Assembly (NCBI RefSeq): GCF_036898095.1
Contig: NC_090746.1
Span: 111,913,339-111,977,338, forward strand
From: Palaemon carinicauda
Taxonomy: Eukaryota > Arthropoda > Malacostraca > Decapoda > Palaemonidae
Direction: 5' to 3'
DNA length: 64,000 nt
In this document: positions 11,882 through 21,420 of the stretch, piece after piece
Layout: each line of letters starts with the position of its first letter
Numbering within the stretch: position 1 is the first letter of the stretch
Notes under the pieces: generated by a model
Databases searched by the model: none
Told to the model about the DNA's origin: nothing
Seen by the model: only the letters and a program-made list of their open reading frames with translations
Position numbers and translations under genes: made by a program

Positions 11882-12204
11882 TTCCTTATCCTTTTAATCT
11901 GTCTCTTGAAATGTTGTTTTTTTATGGGTTGTCCGGAAGGCTAAGAAGCCTTTCGCATCCTGGTTGATTTGGCGGGTGGTCAAAGTCATTTCTTGAGAGC
12001 GCCTAGATTAGGGGTTTGATGAGGTCCTGTTGTATAGGTTGCAACCCTTGATACTTCAGATCCTAGGGGTCGATCAGCATCCTAAGAGGATCGCGAGGCT
12101 CCGTAAGGAAGACGTACTTAAAAGGCAGAGTAATTGTTCAAGTCGACTTCCTTACCAGGTACCTATTTATTTTGTTTTTGTTATTTTGATAACTTCTAAA
12201 ATGA

Positions 12205-12210
12205 AATAAA
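12205..12210 (+). terminator. Candidate poly(A) signal of A1
   Basis: AATAAA on the + strand, 324 bases after the recombinase stop and 70 bases before the internal complementary region. The same signal is in A3 (63651-63656); A2 has AATACA there. Function is inferred from position only. Confidence 0.4.
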
Positions 12211-12277
12211 AAACTCTTAACTCATAAAAGTGTAAACATATATTACTGGTCTCTACCCACCATCCTGGGTGTGAATC

Positions 12278-12366
12278 AGCTATATAATCACCGGCTAAGT
12301 TAAATATTGAAAAATGTTATTTTGATTATAAAATAAATTTTTGAATATACTTACCCGGTGATTATA
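12278..12366 (+). repeat. A1 internal complementary region (ICR)
   Basis: The left half (AGCTATATAATCACCGGC...) is the reverse complement of the element's left end, and the right half is the reverse complement of its right end. Together they equal the reverse complement of the joined right and left ends. In the accepted DIRS model this region templates the completion of the ends and the circular intermediate. Confidence 0.9.
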
Positions 12367-12414
12367 AATTAAATGACCCTCCCTTCCTCCCCAATAGAGA
12401 CGCAGTGGGACGAG

Positions 12415-12603
12415 GAGAAAATTGAGTCTTTGTTTACATTGAGAGCTGGGTATCTGGTCGACAGATGGCGCTGTTGGGCACACCCGCAACCTGTGTAGCG
12501 ATCGCTGGCGAGTTTTTCCGTAGAGTTGTCTGTCGAGCAACAGAGTTGCAGCTATATAATCACCGGGTAAGTATATTCAAAAATTTATTTTATAATCAAA
12601 ATA
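12415..12603 (+). repeat. A1 right inverted terminal repeat
   Basis: Inverted copy of 6123-6288. It contains CAGATGGCGCT at 12462-12472 and ends with a splice-donor-like GGGTAAGTATATTC (GT at 12567). Confidence 0.9.
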
Positions 12604-12831
12604 ACATTTTTACATAAATAATGTATAAAGGTAATAGAGTGTAAGTGTACATGTACTGTACATACATAGGTAGATATGAATAGTGCACATGTACACAAAT
12701 ATGTTTTTAGAACTCTTTCATTCTTTTTACAAGATACGTAACTCACCTCTAACAATGATGATAAAACACCTGTGCAGTATGATGAAGGTGAAGAAGATGA
12801 AGGTGATTTACTGCACAGGTTAATGAGAGCT

Positions 12832-14381
12832 TCACTGCTCCTCAGGTGACACCTCATCGTCAGTTGATCGAGGCGGTGGATCATCGACGGCAGCTTCCGA
12901 TAGAGCTGGAGAAACTGCAGGAGGCGGCGTAGTGGCTCGGTGGGAAGCCAGAGAGGCAGCAGGAGGAGTATGCGATGCTTCTGCAGGAGGTTTTTGTCGC
13001 ACTAGGAACATCGTGATGGGAAGTTGTTGACCTTTTTTCATCTGAGCAAAGATGCTCTTGTACGACGCGCCATTACACCGTCAATGTGGTTACTGAATTC
13101 AATGGCTCTGACCATGTTATCATCAATTTTTTGCGCCTTTTGTTGCATAGTCCGTGCCATGTTGCAGAGCTCTTGCAGGTTGTCCAAAGTAAGGCCACGT
13201 TCTTCAGCTTCGTCGTCATCGCCGACATCGGCTGCCTCTTTGTCTTCCTCACTCGCCGATCATGTCATTCCGACGAGGTCCTCTTCGGTTAGGGGCTCCG
13301 AGTGGCACTCGATCAGTGAGTTGACGTCTTCCGTCTTCATGTCGGAGAAACCTTCATTGGCTATCAACCGTGCCAGCCTCACAGCCTTATGTATGTGGAG
13401 TGGTAAACTTCGTCTGGCGTAAATTCCTCACAGTCATGAATGACGTCTGGCCACAATTTTCTCCAACTTGCATTCAGTGTTTGCTCTCTCATCTCATTAA
13501 GAGTGTTCTGAATGTTGGCCAGGCACTTCGCAATGTTGTATTCCCGCCAATATATCTTGAGGCTGAAGTCTTCGTCGCCTTCATCGATAGAGGAGATGAG
13601 GCCCTCCATCGTGGACCTCGTGTAGAGGGTCTTGAAGGCCCGAATGACCCCCTGATCCATTGGTTGTATGAGGGAAGTGGTGTTGGGGTGCAGGAACTCC
13701 ACTTGGACCCCGTTGTAATGGAGGTCTGTTGCATGTCCTCTAGCACAGTCCATCAAGAGGAGGACCTTAAAGGGCAGCACATTTTCCGCGAGGTACAGTT
13801 TCACCTGCGGGATAAAGCAGTTCACAAACCAGTCGAGTGTGAGGGCTTTGGTTATCCATGCTTTTTTATTACTCATCCAGTAGACAGGCAGCAAGGCTTT
13901 GTTTTTGTTTTTCAAAGCCCGAGGATTCAGGTACTTATAAATTAAGCCGGGCTTAAGCATGAAGCCCGCGGCATTCCCGCACATGAGGAGAGTGACTCGA
14001 TCTCAGTGGGCCTTAAACCCTGGCTTCTTCACTTTGTCGTTGTAAAGGAATGTCCGGGACAGCATCCCCCTCCAGAAGAGGTCAGTCTCATCCATATTGA
14101 ACACCTGCTCCGGGAGATAGTCACCCTCTTTAGTTAATTTCGGGAACTTGTCCTTGACGTAACGAAGAGCGGCCTCTTGGTCTGCCGAGGCAGCCTCCCC
14201 ATACAAAGGAACGCTGCTTAGGCCAAACCTAATATTGAATTTCTCAAACCAGCCCTCGCTGGCAGCAAAACCACGTTTTTCTCGTGGGGCAGGATCATCT
14301 TCATTGTTATCATCACCTTTCGTCGTCTTTGTTCAATTTTCCTTCAGGAACTAGGCTATCATACAGGGTTTTGGCTTTGGT
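12832..14381 (-). pseudogene. Tigger transposase, 3' portion (DDE domain)
   Basis: Read on the minus strand, this contains the second DNA-binding region (GWFEKFNIRFGL), then all three catalytic acidic positions of the CENP-B/Tigger DDE family: NMDETDLFW, LLLMDCARGHA and SLIQPMDQGVIRAFK. A TGA stop interrupts the frame after GFKAH (about 14001-14005), where a sense codon is expected before DRVTLL. Stops and frameshifts break the C-terminal tail after TYIRL (13379), which recurs as TEDVNSLIECHSEPLTEEDL and an acidic/proline-rich end near 12832-13041. The N-terminus is displaced to 20371-20125 by the LINE. Confidence 0.85.
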
Positions 14382-14395
14382 TCAAATCATGTTGG
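14382..14395. repeat. LINE target-site duplication, left copy
   Basis: TCAAATCATGTTGG, identical to 20111-20124 on the other side of the LINE. The first bases could also be read as part of the AATC tail on the right, so the duplication is 12-14 bases. Confidence 0.85.
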
Positions 14396-14423
14396 AAAAA
14401 ACCTGAAAATCCCTCCCTTAAAT

Positions 14424-16238
14424 ATGGACCCTTCAAATACTGACTCCCCATCCCCTGGATTTGCTGACTCCCCCCCGGCACTGTTGACGACTTCTGCTAC
14501 TGAAATTAAGGAAAACTCTGTTGACGACCTTCGAACTAAAAAGGACCACTCTACTGATGTTAAAAAATCTAGCAATTTGGGTAACACAGGGAAACTACGA
14601 TTCCTTCATGTTTCCCAAATCCCATTAGAGACAAATTATGATGATATATATAGAGCATTTGAGTGCTATGGATTGATAAAGGAAATACGGATGCGACTTG
14701 GAGATGAAAAATGGGACTCTTGGATATCTTTTGAAAGTCATGATGAAGCGTTTAATGCCATAAGTAATATTAGTAGTATCAAAATTAACGAATTGAACAT
14801 CATGGGAGCTCTTTGTGATAAGGTCCCAAAGGAATTGGATGTGTACAAACCTGCTGATTGGTTTGAAAAAGATAGAAATGTACCCATGCCTTCACAGAGA
14901 AAACCCAAACCACCTATGTGGCTCTTAGCTGAACCTAAAGGGATAATAGGGAATTATTTTAAGATATGTAAGTTTATCCAAAAAAAAGTAGGAACCATAG
15001 CACCTGGAGATATATCTCGTTTTGGGAAGAACAGTTATCTCATCCATGCCAAATCTTCGACTCAGTCTGCAATACTGTCTAACTTACAGACAGGCAGTGA
15101 TGAAATTACATTGGAAATGAAACCTCATCTAAATTTTAGTTATGGAAGGGGAGTGGTCTTTAATAAGGACCTATACGAATTTACAGAGGAGGAGATACTT
15201 TCTATGTGTCCATTAAATGTATGGAAAGTGCATAAGGTTCCTGGAACTTCAATGATTATACTTACTTTCCAGGATGCTGATGTACCTTTCCATATTTTTA
15301 TTGAAAATGAAAGGATTAAAGTTCGACCTTTCAAACAAAAGCCCCTGCAATGTTTTAATTGTTTTAAATTTGGACACCCATCCAAAGTTTGCAAAAATGG
15401 AAAAATGTGTGGTATTTGCTCCAAAACTTATCATGGAGAATGTACACTTGAGGCCAGGTGTTCAAATTGCAATTTGAATCATAAATCAACTGATAGGATA
15501 TGCGAACTGTATAAGTTGGAGGAAGCTGCCCTAAACAAATCAAGTTTAGAACACATAAGTGTGGGACATGCAAAAAGAATGTTGAATAAATCAACCAGCT
15601 ATGCAAAGGCCTTAAAATCAAAGGTAAATTTACCACAGGAGACAGCAACCCCACCTAGCACTGCCAGTAATTCTAAGAAAAGAAATACAACCTCTGATGA
15701 TAAAGTACTGCATGACAAAGTAATCGTATTGCCCTCTGAGGCTTTGCCACAGCGTATTAAAAATGGGTCATTGCCCATTTCTGTACAGCCTTCGTCCCCC
15801 ATTACTAACATTAGTACTAACCTCTCCCAGGCCATGTCCTTGCCTGATTTGATGGAGATGCCACCTGACACTAAGTTACCAGGTGCACCTGTATTGGGGA
15901 AGGTGCAAAAACCTGGTAGCTCAAAACCTACTAATCGGAAAAGAGAGAGACCTCCATCTCTCTCACCCCCTTCCATAAGAAATATCAAAATTACGACGTC
16001 AAATAAATATGATGATTTGTCTGTTGATATTTCTGATCTGGAAGTCAATTTAAATAAATCTGAAATTCAAGTGGAGGTCCACCAACCTCCTCAACAATCA
16101 GATCAAAAAGACAAAAAGAAAATCATAAATTCTAAACCCAATCTATCAAGACCTTCTTTAATAAAACCACCTAAAAATAGTGTTAGATCAAAAACTGCTA
16201 ATGGGAAGACTCCATCCAAGGGGTCTACCAAATTATAA
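14424..16238 (+). CDS. LINE ORF1 (RRM and zinc-knuckle RNA-binding protein)
   Basis: 604 residues. An RRM-like domain lies at about residues 56-115 (LRFLHVSQIPLETNYDDIYR..., with a conserved aromatic in WISF). Three CCHC-type knuckles follow at about 309-365: CFNCFKFGHPSKVC, CGICSKTYHGEC and CSNCNLNHKSTDRIC. The C-terminal third is rich in Ser, Pro and Lys and is probably disordered. ORF1 proteins coat LINE RNA and act in its retrotransposition particle. The ATG at 14424 is the first in frame, 28 bases from the element's 5' end. The stop TAA (16236-16238) is in the same frame as ORF2. Confidence 0.9.
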   Translation: MDPSNTDSPSPGFADSPPALLTTSATEIKENSVDDLRTKKDHSTDVKKSSNLGNTGKLRFLHVSQIPLETNYDDIYRAFECYGLIKEIRMRLGDEKWDSWISFESHDEAFNAISNISSIKINELNIMGALCDKVPKELDVYKPADWFEKDRNVPMPSQRKPKPPMWLLAEPKGIIGNYFKICKFIQKKVGTIAPGDISRFGKNSYLIHAKSSTQSAILSNLQTGSDEITLEMKPHLNFSYGRGVVFNKDLYEFTEEEILSMCPLNVWKVHKVPGTSMIILTFQDADVPFHIFIENERIKVRPFKQKPLQCFNCFKFGHPSKVCKNGKMCGICSKTYHGECTLEARCSNCNLNHKSTDRICELYKLEEAALNKSSLEHISVGHAKRMLNKSTSYAKALKSKVNLPQETATPPSTASNSKKRNTTSDDKVLHDKVIVLPSEALPQRIKNGSLPISVQPSSPITNISTNLSQAMSLPDLMEMPPDTKLPGAPVLGKVQKPGSSKPTNRKRERPPSLSPPSIRNIKITTSNKYDDLSVDISDLEVNLNKSEIQVEVHQPPQQSDQKDKKKIINSKPNLSRPSLIKPPKNSVRSKTANGKTPSKGSTKL

Positions 16239-16259
16239 ACCATAGTTTTTTCCTCCATT

Positions 16260-19200
16260 TTGCAATGGAATTGTCAGGGTTTAAGGGCCAAATATGAAGA
16301 ACTTAAGCTCCTTATTCATGAGCATTCCCCCATAATTATTTGTCTACAGGAGAGCAAACTTGATCATAATACCCCATGTCCTCGCGAATACATTAGTTAT
16401 AGGACACCATATGATCACCAAGTGGGGAGCCATGGCGGAAGTCTCATATACGTTCGTCGAGATGTTCCCCAAGTTTCTCTGTCTATTCGTACACCTCTGC
16501 AGGCAGTGGTTGTACAGATCGACATAGGGCGAAAATATACAATTTGTTCTCTGTACTTGCCTCCAAATGATAACATTTTGTATGACAACTTAGTGGAGGT
16601 GATTCAACAACTCCCTCAACCTTTTCTTTTACTTGGAGATTTGAATGGTAGACATCCTTTGTGGGGTGATGTTTTAGCAAACACGAGGGGAAATATCATA
16701 TCATCAATTGTGGAAAATGAAGATGTGGGACTCCTTAATACAGGAGAGCCCACACACTTTCATGTCCAGACAGGTACCTTGTCATGTATTGACCTAGCAA
16801 TCGTAAGCTCTAATTGCCTAATAGACTTCGATTGGAGAACATTAGATGATTGGCATACTAGTGATCACGCACCAATCATTATAAACACCAACAATGGTCC
16901 ACCTTTACAGGGATCGCCACGATGGAATCTTGACAAGGCGGACTGGGGTAAATTTCGTGAGCTAAGCGAAATTGAGGGGGATGCAGGACAAGTTGAAAAT
17001 ATCGATGATGCCATAGACTTACTGAATGGAACTCTCCATACAGCAGGAGTCAATTCAATTCCAAAAACAACAGGGTTATTCAAACGACGACCAGTCCCGT
17101 GGTGGTCTTCAGAACTAACTGCCCTGCACAGAGCCACAAGAAGATCTTTAACACGATTGCGTAGACGCAGAACTGATGAGAATTTAATTATGTACAAGAA
17201 ATGTAGAGCACAGTTCCGTCGTGCCATGAAAGAAGCAAGGCGCCAGTCATGGATGTCTTTTGTTTCCTCCATTAACAGTAGAACACCACCATCTTCTGTG
17301 TGGAGGAAAGTAAAAAAGATAGCTGGCAAATTCACCCCCAACCCACCACCAGTGTTGAAGGTGAATGGCCAGTATGTAACTGAAGCAAAGGAAGTTAGCA
17401 ATGCCCTGGCTAATCATTTTTCAAATGTATCCAGCAAGTGTGAAGGAGCCCCTGGTCACCAGTATAGGAGCGCTGAAGAAAAGAAAATTTTAAATTTTGC
17501 AACAAGAAGGGAAGAGTCGTATAATTCTCCTTTCACTGAAAGAGAATTTGATTCCGCACTTGCTCATTGCAACGATACAGCCCCTGGACCCGATGGAATT
17601 CCATATGCAATGATTAAACATGTACATTTTAATACAAAGCTATTTATTTTAAGTATTATTAATAGAATATGGCATGATCATAGTTACCCAAGTGTTTGGG
17701 AACTAGCCATTATTTTAGCCTTTTTAAAACCCGGTAAAGACAAGTTTTTAGCAGCAAACTATCGTCCTATTGCATTGACATCTTGTTTATGTAAAATCAT
17801 GGAGAAGATGGTCAATGCAAGGCTGATATGGTACCTTGAAAAGAAAGGTATTTTATCACCGATTCAATGTGGATTCCGAAAAATGCACTCAACGACTGAT
17901 GTGTTGATACGACTAGAGTCTTCTATTTGTGAAGCCTTTGCTTCCAAACAGCACCATGTTACAGTATTTTTTGACCTTGAAAAGGCATATGATACCACAT
18001 GGAGATATGGTATACTTAAAACCATTCATGAATTGGGATTGAGAGGAGAGCTGCCACTATTTATTCAGGCATTTCTTTCACGTAGAGTTTTTCAAGTGAG
18101 AGTTGGGGAAACACTATCTGAGAGTAAGTGCCAGGAAGAAGGAGTTCCTCAGGGTAGTGTGCTGAGTGTAACCCTTTTTGCACTAGCAATTAATGGGATA
18201 TCCAAAGCCATTCCCCAGGATGTTCTCTCAACATTATTTGTGGATGATCTCTCAATATCATTTGCTGGCACTAGAATGGCAATGGTTGAGAGAAAAATCC
18301 AACACTCTATTGATAAAATTATCCAGTGGGCTGACATGAATGGATTTAAGTTCTCGACAAGTAAAACTACCGTTGTCCATTTTTGTCGTATCCGGGGAGT
18401 ACATCCAGACCCGGATATATACATTAAAGGTCAACGGATACCATGTGCAAGAGAAGCTAAATTTTTAGGTTTGATATTTGATTGTAGGCTGACATGGGTT
18501 TCTCACTTAAAAGCATTAAAAGCTAAATGTGTTGAAGCTCTGAATATCTTGAAAGTATTGTCCCATACATCGTGGGGGGCAGACCGCAATACTATTTTAA
18601 AATTATACAAGGCCTTGATTTTTTCCAAAATTAGTTATGGTTGTGAGGTATATTCTTCAGCCACCCCAAGCCGGTTAAAAATATTAGACTCGATACATCA
18701 TGCAGGTATTAGATTGTCTACTGGAGCTTTTAAAACCTCGCCTATCCCAAGTCTCCTTGTTGATGCTGGAGAGTTACCTCTAGACCTATACCGAATGTCT
18801 TCCATTCTTCGGTATTGGTTTAGATTGCAAAGACTCCCTAACTCTCTCGCCTTTCAGACTGCAAGCCTTGTAAGACACGCATCATACTTTGAGTTGCACC
18901 CAAAATCTCCTCAACCTTATGGCTTTCGGGTGAAACGATTATTAAATAGTCTGGATTTAATTAGAAATAAGGTACTTCCATTCAAGGTATCACCAACGCC
19001 TCCATGGAAGTTACCAGAGATATCTTTTTGTAAATATTTTATTGGAGATAAGAAGAATATGTCAGACCTAGAAGCCAGGTCTCTTTTTAATGAACATGTT
19101 AGAGAACATAGAGGATCAACTTTTATCTATACTGATGGCTCCAAATCTGATGCTGGCGTTGGATTTGGAGTACATAGTAATGGTTTTAATTGTAGAGGTG

Positions 19201-19949
19201 CACTTCCTCTGACCGCTTCCATATTTACTGCCGAACTGTATGGCATATTAACCGCTATTGAGAAAATAGCGTTGGAGAAGGAGGGTAATTTTACAATTTT
19301 TAGTGATGCAAGGAGTGTCCTTCAAGCTATGGAAGTTTTTAATTCTAATAACCCTTTAGTTTTAAAGATTTTAGAATGGCTTTTCATAATTGGACGGAGA
19401 GGTATAACAGTTCAATTTTGTTGGGTTCCAGCACATGTAGGTGTGTCTGGGAATGAGAAGGCAGATTCACTGGCTAAGGAGGCTGCATCAGAGTTGCTGC
19501 CAAGAAGGTATCCCATTCCCTGTGATGATTTCTTACCTGACATCAAGAAATTGGTTTGCAATAAATGGCAACAGCAATGGGATAGTCAAGATGGCAATAA
19601 AATGCGAGAGATAACAAATGACATATCTCCTTGGAGGTATAATATGATGCCCCGAAAATGGGAGACGTCTCTTTGTCGTCTCCGTATTGGTCACACTCGG
19701 TTTACACACGAGTTTTTGCTGAAGGGCCAACACCAACCATATTGTGACGACTGTGTAGTACCTCTAACAGTAAGGCATTTGTTGACCGAATGCCCCAATT
19801 ATAACAACTTGCGGAATAGATATTTGTTTGAGGCTCGAGGTGAGGGTGGCAGGTTCATCCTTGCCAAGATTCTTGGAAATGATGTGTCCTACCATGCAAG
19901 TGGCATTTTTAGATTTATTTCAGAAGCAGGTTTTCTGAAAAATATTTAA
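16260..19949 (+). CDS. LINE ORF2 (endonuclease, RT, RNase H)
   Basis: About 1229 residues in order: apurinic-type endonuclease (QWNCQGL, LQESKLD, LGDLNGRHPLWG, SDHAPI; residues about 1-215), reverse transcriptase (PGPDGIPY, FFDLEKAYDT, VPQGSVLS, FVDD at about 660), RNase H (YTDGSKSDAG at about 956, TAELYGI, FSDARSV, WVPAHVGVSGNEKAD at about 1054) and a C-terminal CCHC motif (CDDC...HLLTEC at about 1160). The protein would nick target DNA and prime cDNA synthesis there. The frame is open from just after the ORF1 stop, but no ATG precedes the endonuclease; the first codons read TIVFSSILQWNCQG. Initiation is therefore by reinitiation, a non-AUG codon or stop readthrough. Confidence 0.9.
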   Translation: MQWNCQGLRAKYEELKLLIHEHSPIIICLQESKLDHNTPCPREYISYRTPYDHQVGSHGGSLIYVRRDVPQVSLSIRTPLQAVVVQIDIGRKYTICSLYLPPNDNILYDNLVEVIQQLPQPFLLLGDLNGRHPLWGDVLANTRGNIISSIVENEDVGLLNTGEPTHFHVQTGTLSCIDLAIVSSNCLIDFDWRTLDDWHTSDHAPIIINTNNGPPLQGSPRWNLDKADWGKFRELSEIEGDAGQVENIDDAIDLLNGTLHTAGVNSIPKTTGLFKRRPVPWWSSELTALHRATRRSLTRLRRRRTDENLIMYKKCRAQFRRAMKEARRQSWMSFVSSINSRTPPSSVWRKVKKIAGKFTPNPPPVLKVNGQYVTEAKEVSNALANHFSNVSSKCEGAPGHQYRSAEEKKILNFATRREESYNSPFTEREFDSALAHCNDTAPGPDGIPYAMIKHVHFNTKLFILSIINRIWHDHSYPSVWELAIILAFLKPGKDKFLAANYRPIALTSCLCKIMEKMVNARLIWYLEKKGILSPIQCGFRKMHSTTDVLIRLESSICEAFASKQHHVTVFFDLEKAYDTTWRYGILKTIHELGLRGELPLFIQAFLSRRVFQVRVGETLSESKCQEEGVPQGSVLSVTLFALAINGISKAIPQDVLSTLFVDDLSISFAGTRMAMVERKIQHSIDKIIQWADMNGFKFSTSKTTVVHFCRIRGVHPDPDIYIKGQRIPCAREAKFLGLIFDCRLTWVSHLKALKAKCVEALNILKVLSHTSWGADRNTILKLYKALIFSKISYGCEVYSSATPSRLKILDSIHHAGIRLSTGAFKTSPIPSLLVDAGELPLDLYRMSSILRYWFRLQRLPNSLAFQTASLVRHASYFELHPKSPQPYGFRVKRLLNSLDLIRNKVLPFKVSPTPPWKLPEISFCKYFIGDKKNMSDLEARSLFNEHVREHRGSTFIYTDGSKSDAGVGFGVHSNGFNCRGALPLTASIFTAELYGILTAIEKIALEKEGNFTIFSDARSVLQAMEVFNSNNPLVLKILEWLFIIGRRGITVQFCWVPAHVGVSGNEKADSLAKEAASELLPRRYPIPCDDFLPDIKKLVCNKWQQQWDSQDGNKMREITNDISPWRYNMMPRKWETSLCRLRIGHTRFTHEFLLKGQHQPYCDDCVVPLTVRHLLTECPNYNNLRNRYLFEARGEGGRFILAKILGNDVSYHASGIFRFISEAGFLKNI

Positions 19950-20110
19950 CTTTTATTACATTCAACTTTTATGATTTTAATTGAATACTCTTTTATTTTT
20001 TATTTTATTTTATCTTTTATTTTTGTATACATAAATTAAATGTTACCGGCGTCAATGACCTCAGATGTCAGGATGCCTGAAAACTTTGAATCAATCAATC
20101 AATCAATCAA
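19950..20110 (+). repeat. LINE 3' UTR and AATC tail
   Basis: A T-rich 3' UTR with GATGTCAGGATGCCTGAAAA just before six or so AATC units. Such tetranucleotide tails mark the 3' end copied first during target-primed reverse transcription. Confidence 0.8.
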
Positions 20111-20124
20111 TCAAATCATGTTGG

Positions 20125-20371
20125 TATCGAGACTAACCTTTTCCCGTCAGTCTGAAATCCACATTGATAATGCATTCTCCATTTGCATAATCCACTTATT
20201 ATGAGGAGTCACAACGCGCTTAGTGTCCTTGGAGAACGTTATTGAGACAGTTTTACAGATTTTCATTTCATTTTTTATGTAGCGAACCGTCGATTCATTC
20301 ACTCCGTAAATGTGGGCAACAGATGCATAGCTACTGCCTGCCTTAAGCATGTCCAATAATTTCACTCTCAT
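20125..20371 (-). pseudogene. Tigger transposase, N-terminal portion
   Basis: The minus-strand ATG at 20371 opens a 74-codon frame with a CENP-B/psq-type helix-turn-helix: MRVKLLDMLKAGSSYASVA followed by YGVNESTVRYIKNE. This is the N-terminal DNA-binding domain of the transposase whose catalytic part lies at 14381-12832. A frameshift or stop occurs after ALSMWISD, near the LINE insertion. The transposon's own leader occupies 20372-20780. Confidence 0.8.
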
Positions 20372-20855
20372 TCACCATCATAATTTTTCTTTCTTCTTTG
20401 GTTCACTAGAGAATGTAGAGAGTAGAGGATGTTTAGGAGCCATTTTCAAGGGCATCACAAGCAATATTTTGCACTAAAGAAGCTCAAGAGAACAGCTGAA
20501 TGTTCCATGTGGCAAGACTAAGCAACACGAGCAAGAGAGAATAATGAATATGGTCTCCCTCTGCGGGGCGCATGGCATGGAGAGATGCTGAGTAAAGCGT
20601 CTCGGCGGCTCGGCCAATCAGCTTGCAAGATTCCGGAGCCGAGATGGCCAGGGAGTCAAAGAGGTGGATTTTGAGTTGCGCGCCGTCTCCGTGTTGATAC
20701 CTGATGTTCTAATGTACTCTCCCTGCCTTCTGCTAGCGCCCGCGTAACTTTCGCACCATTTTTTCTTAATTTTTGATGAATATTTTTGAAAAATCTGCGA
20801 TGCACTGTGGGCGCGAAACTTGAGGTGCGAAGTGGCGAAGGATTACTGTATTTCT

Positions 20856-21420
20856 GCTCAGGTAGAGCATGCCAAACAACTGTCTTTGTTAACACTCGAG
20901 GATATTGTGGTAGTGACCAAGAAGTGGAAGAAGGTGAGCCAAGACTCCCTTCTCCACAGGGCTGTTGCATCTCGACCTATCTCGTTGTCACCTGCTGGGC
21001 ACATGGCTTCTCCAGCAGTGATACAAAGGCCATAAGGCTGTTAAGGATGGCCAGAGGCAGTTCAACGCTAAGATAATCCCTAAAGGCAGGTTTGCAGGGG
21101 AGAAGACCAGAGGATGAGGGGGGAGACCTGGCAGATGTGATTGATGTTCCCGCTATGGTTGGCATTCTCCCCACAGTACCATCAGTCATAGGCATGTCAG
21201 CCCTGAACAAGTTTGTGTTACAAACGTCGTTCGAGATGGAGACCGCAGCCACAGTCAGACAGACTATCAGGCCTCTGGACTTCATGTCGATGATCGATTT
21301 TAAGGAAGTGTACTTCCGGATCTCATTCCATCCTGCCTCCAGGAAGTGCCTCCACTATGTTGTGACCAACAGTGTACCAGTTCACGGTTCTTGGTTTCGG
21401 ACTCTCTCGCAGGACTATTA
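20856..21420 (+). pseudogene. D2 gag tail and RT fragment
   Basis: Bases 20930-21000 match the family-D gag C-terminus (KWKKVSQDSLLHRAVASRPIS against RWRKSSMDSLLHRSLTAWP at about 28215). Bases 21190-21400 match the RT fingers/palm (ALNKFVLQTSFEMETAATV then MIDFKEVYFRISFHPASRKC, against ALNGFVKQTRFSMETADTV and TLDLKDTYFQIPIHPSYRK). The intervening part is deleted, the catalytic Asp context LDLKD is changed to IDFKE, and the YLDD motif is absent. Confidence 0.75.

Larger units (their letters stand above)
6115..12611 (+). mobile_element. DIRS retrotransposon A1 (non-autonomous, family A)
   Basis: A complete DIRS-type element inserted in the left part of the Tigger. It has inverted terminal repeats (6123-6288 and 12415-12603), an internal complementary region (12278-12366), damaged gag and pol, and an open tyrosine recombinase frame. 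Both ends carry the same ACATTTTT block (6115-6122 and 12604-12611), which is also the join inside the internal complementary region; this is where the recombinase probably crosses over. DIRS elements insert without target duplication, as seen here. Nearly identical to A3 at 57556-64000. Confidence 0.9.
14396..20110 (+). mobile_element. LINE with RNase H (I-group), apparently full length
   Basis: A 5.7-kb non-LTR retrotransposon inserted in the Tigger. It has a 28-base 5' leader, ORF1, ORF2, a 160-base 3' UTR and a tail of AATC repeats, and it is flanked by a 14-bp target duplication. Both ORFs are uninterrupted and all catalytic motifs are present, so the insertion is probably young and may be active. 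The RNase H after RT and the ORF1 zinc knuckles place it in the I group (I, Nimb and relatives); the exact clade needs a tree. Confidence 0.9.
5824..20848 (-). mobile_element. Tigger/pogo-type DNA transposon, interrupted by two insertions
   Basis: The terminal inverted repeats are CAGTAATCCCTCACTTATCG at the left and a diverged inverted copy ending GAAGGATTACTG at the right. Both ends are flanked by TA (5822-5823 and 20849-20850), the duplication expected for the Tc1/mariner-pogo superfamily. The transposase gene is on the minus strand in two pieces (20371-20125 and 14381-12832). A DIRS element (6115-12611) and a LINE (14396-20110) inserted later. Without them the transposon would be roughly 2.8 kb. 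The transposase carries stops and frameshifts, so the copy is dead. Confidence 0.85.

Noticed and set aside
13024..13945. Plus-strand ORFs of 132 and 191 codons
   Set aside because: They lie antisense to the Tigger transposase, which has clear DDE motifs on the minus strand.
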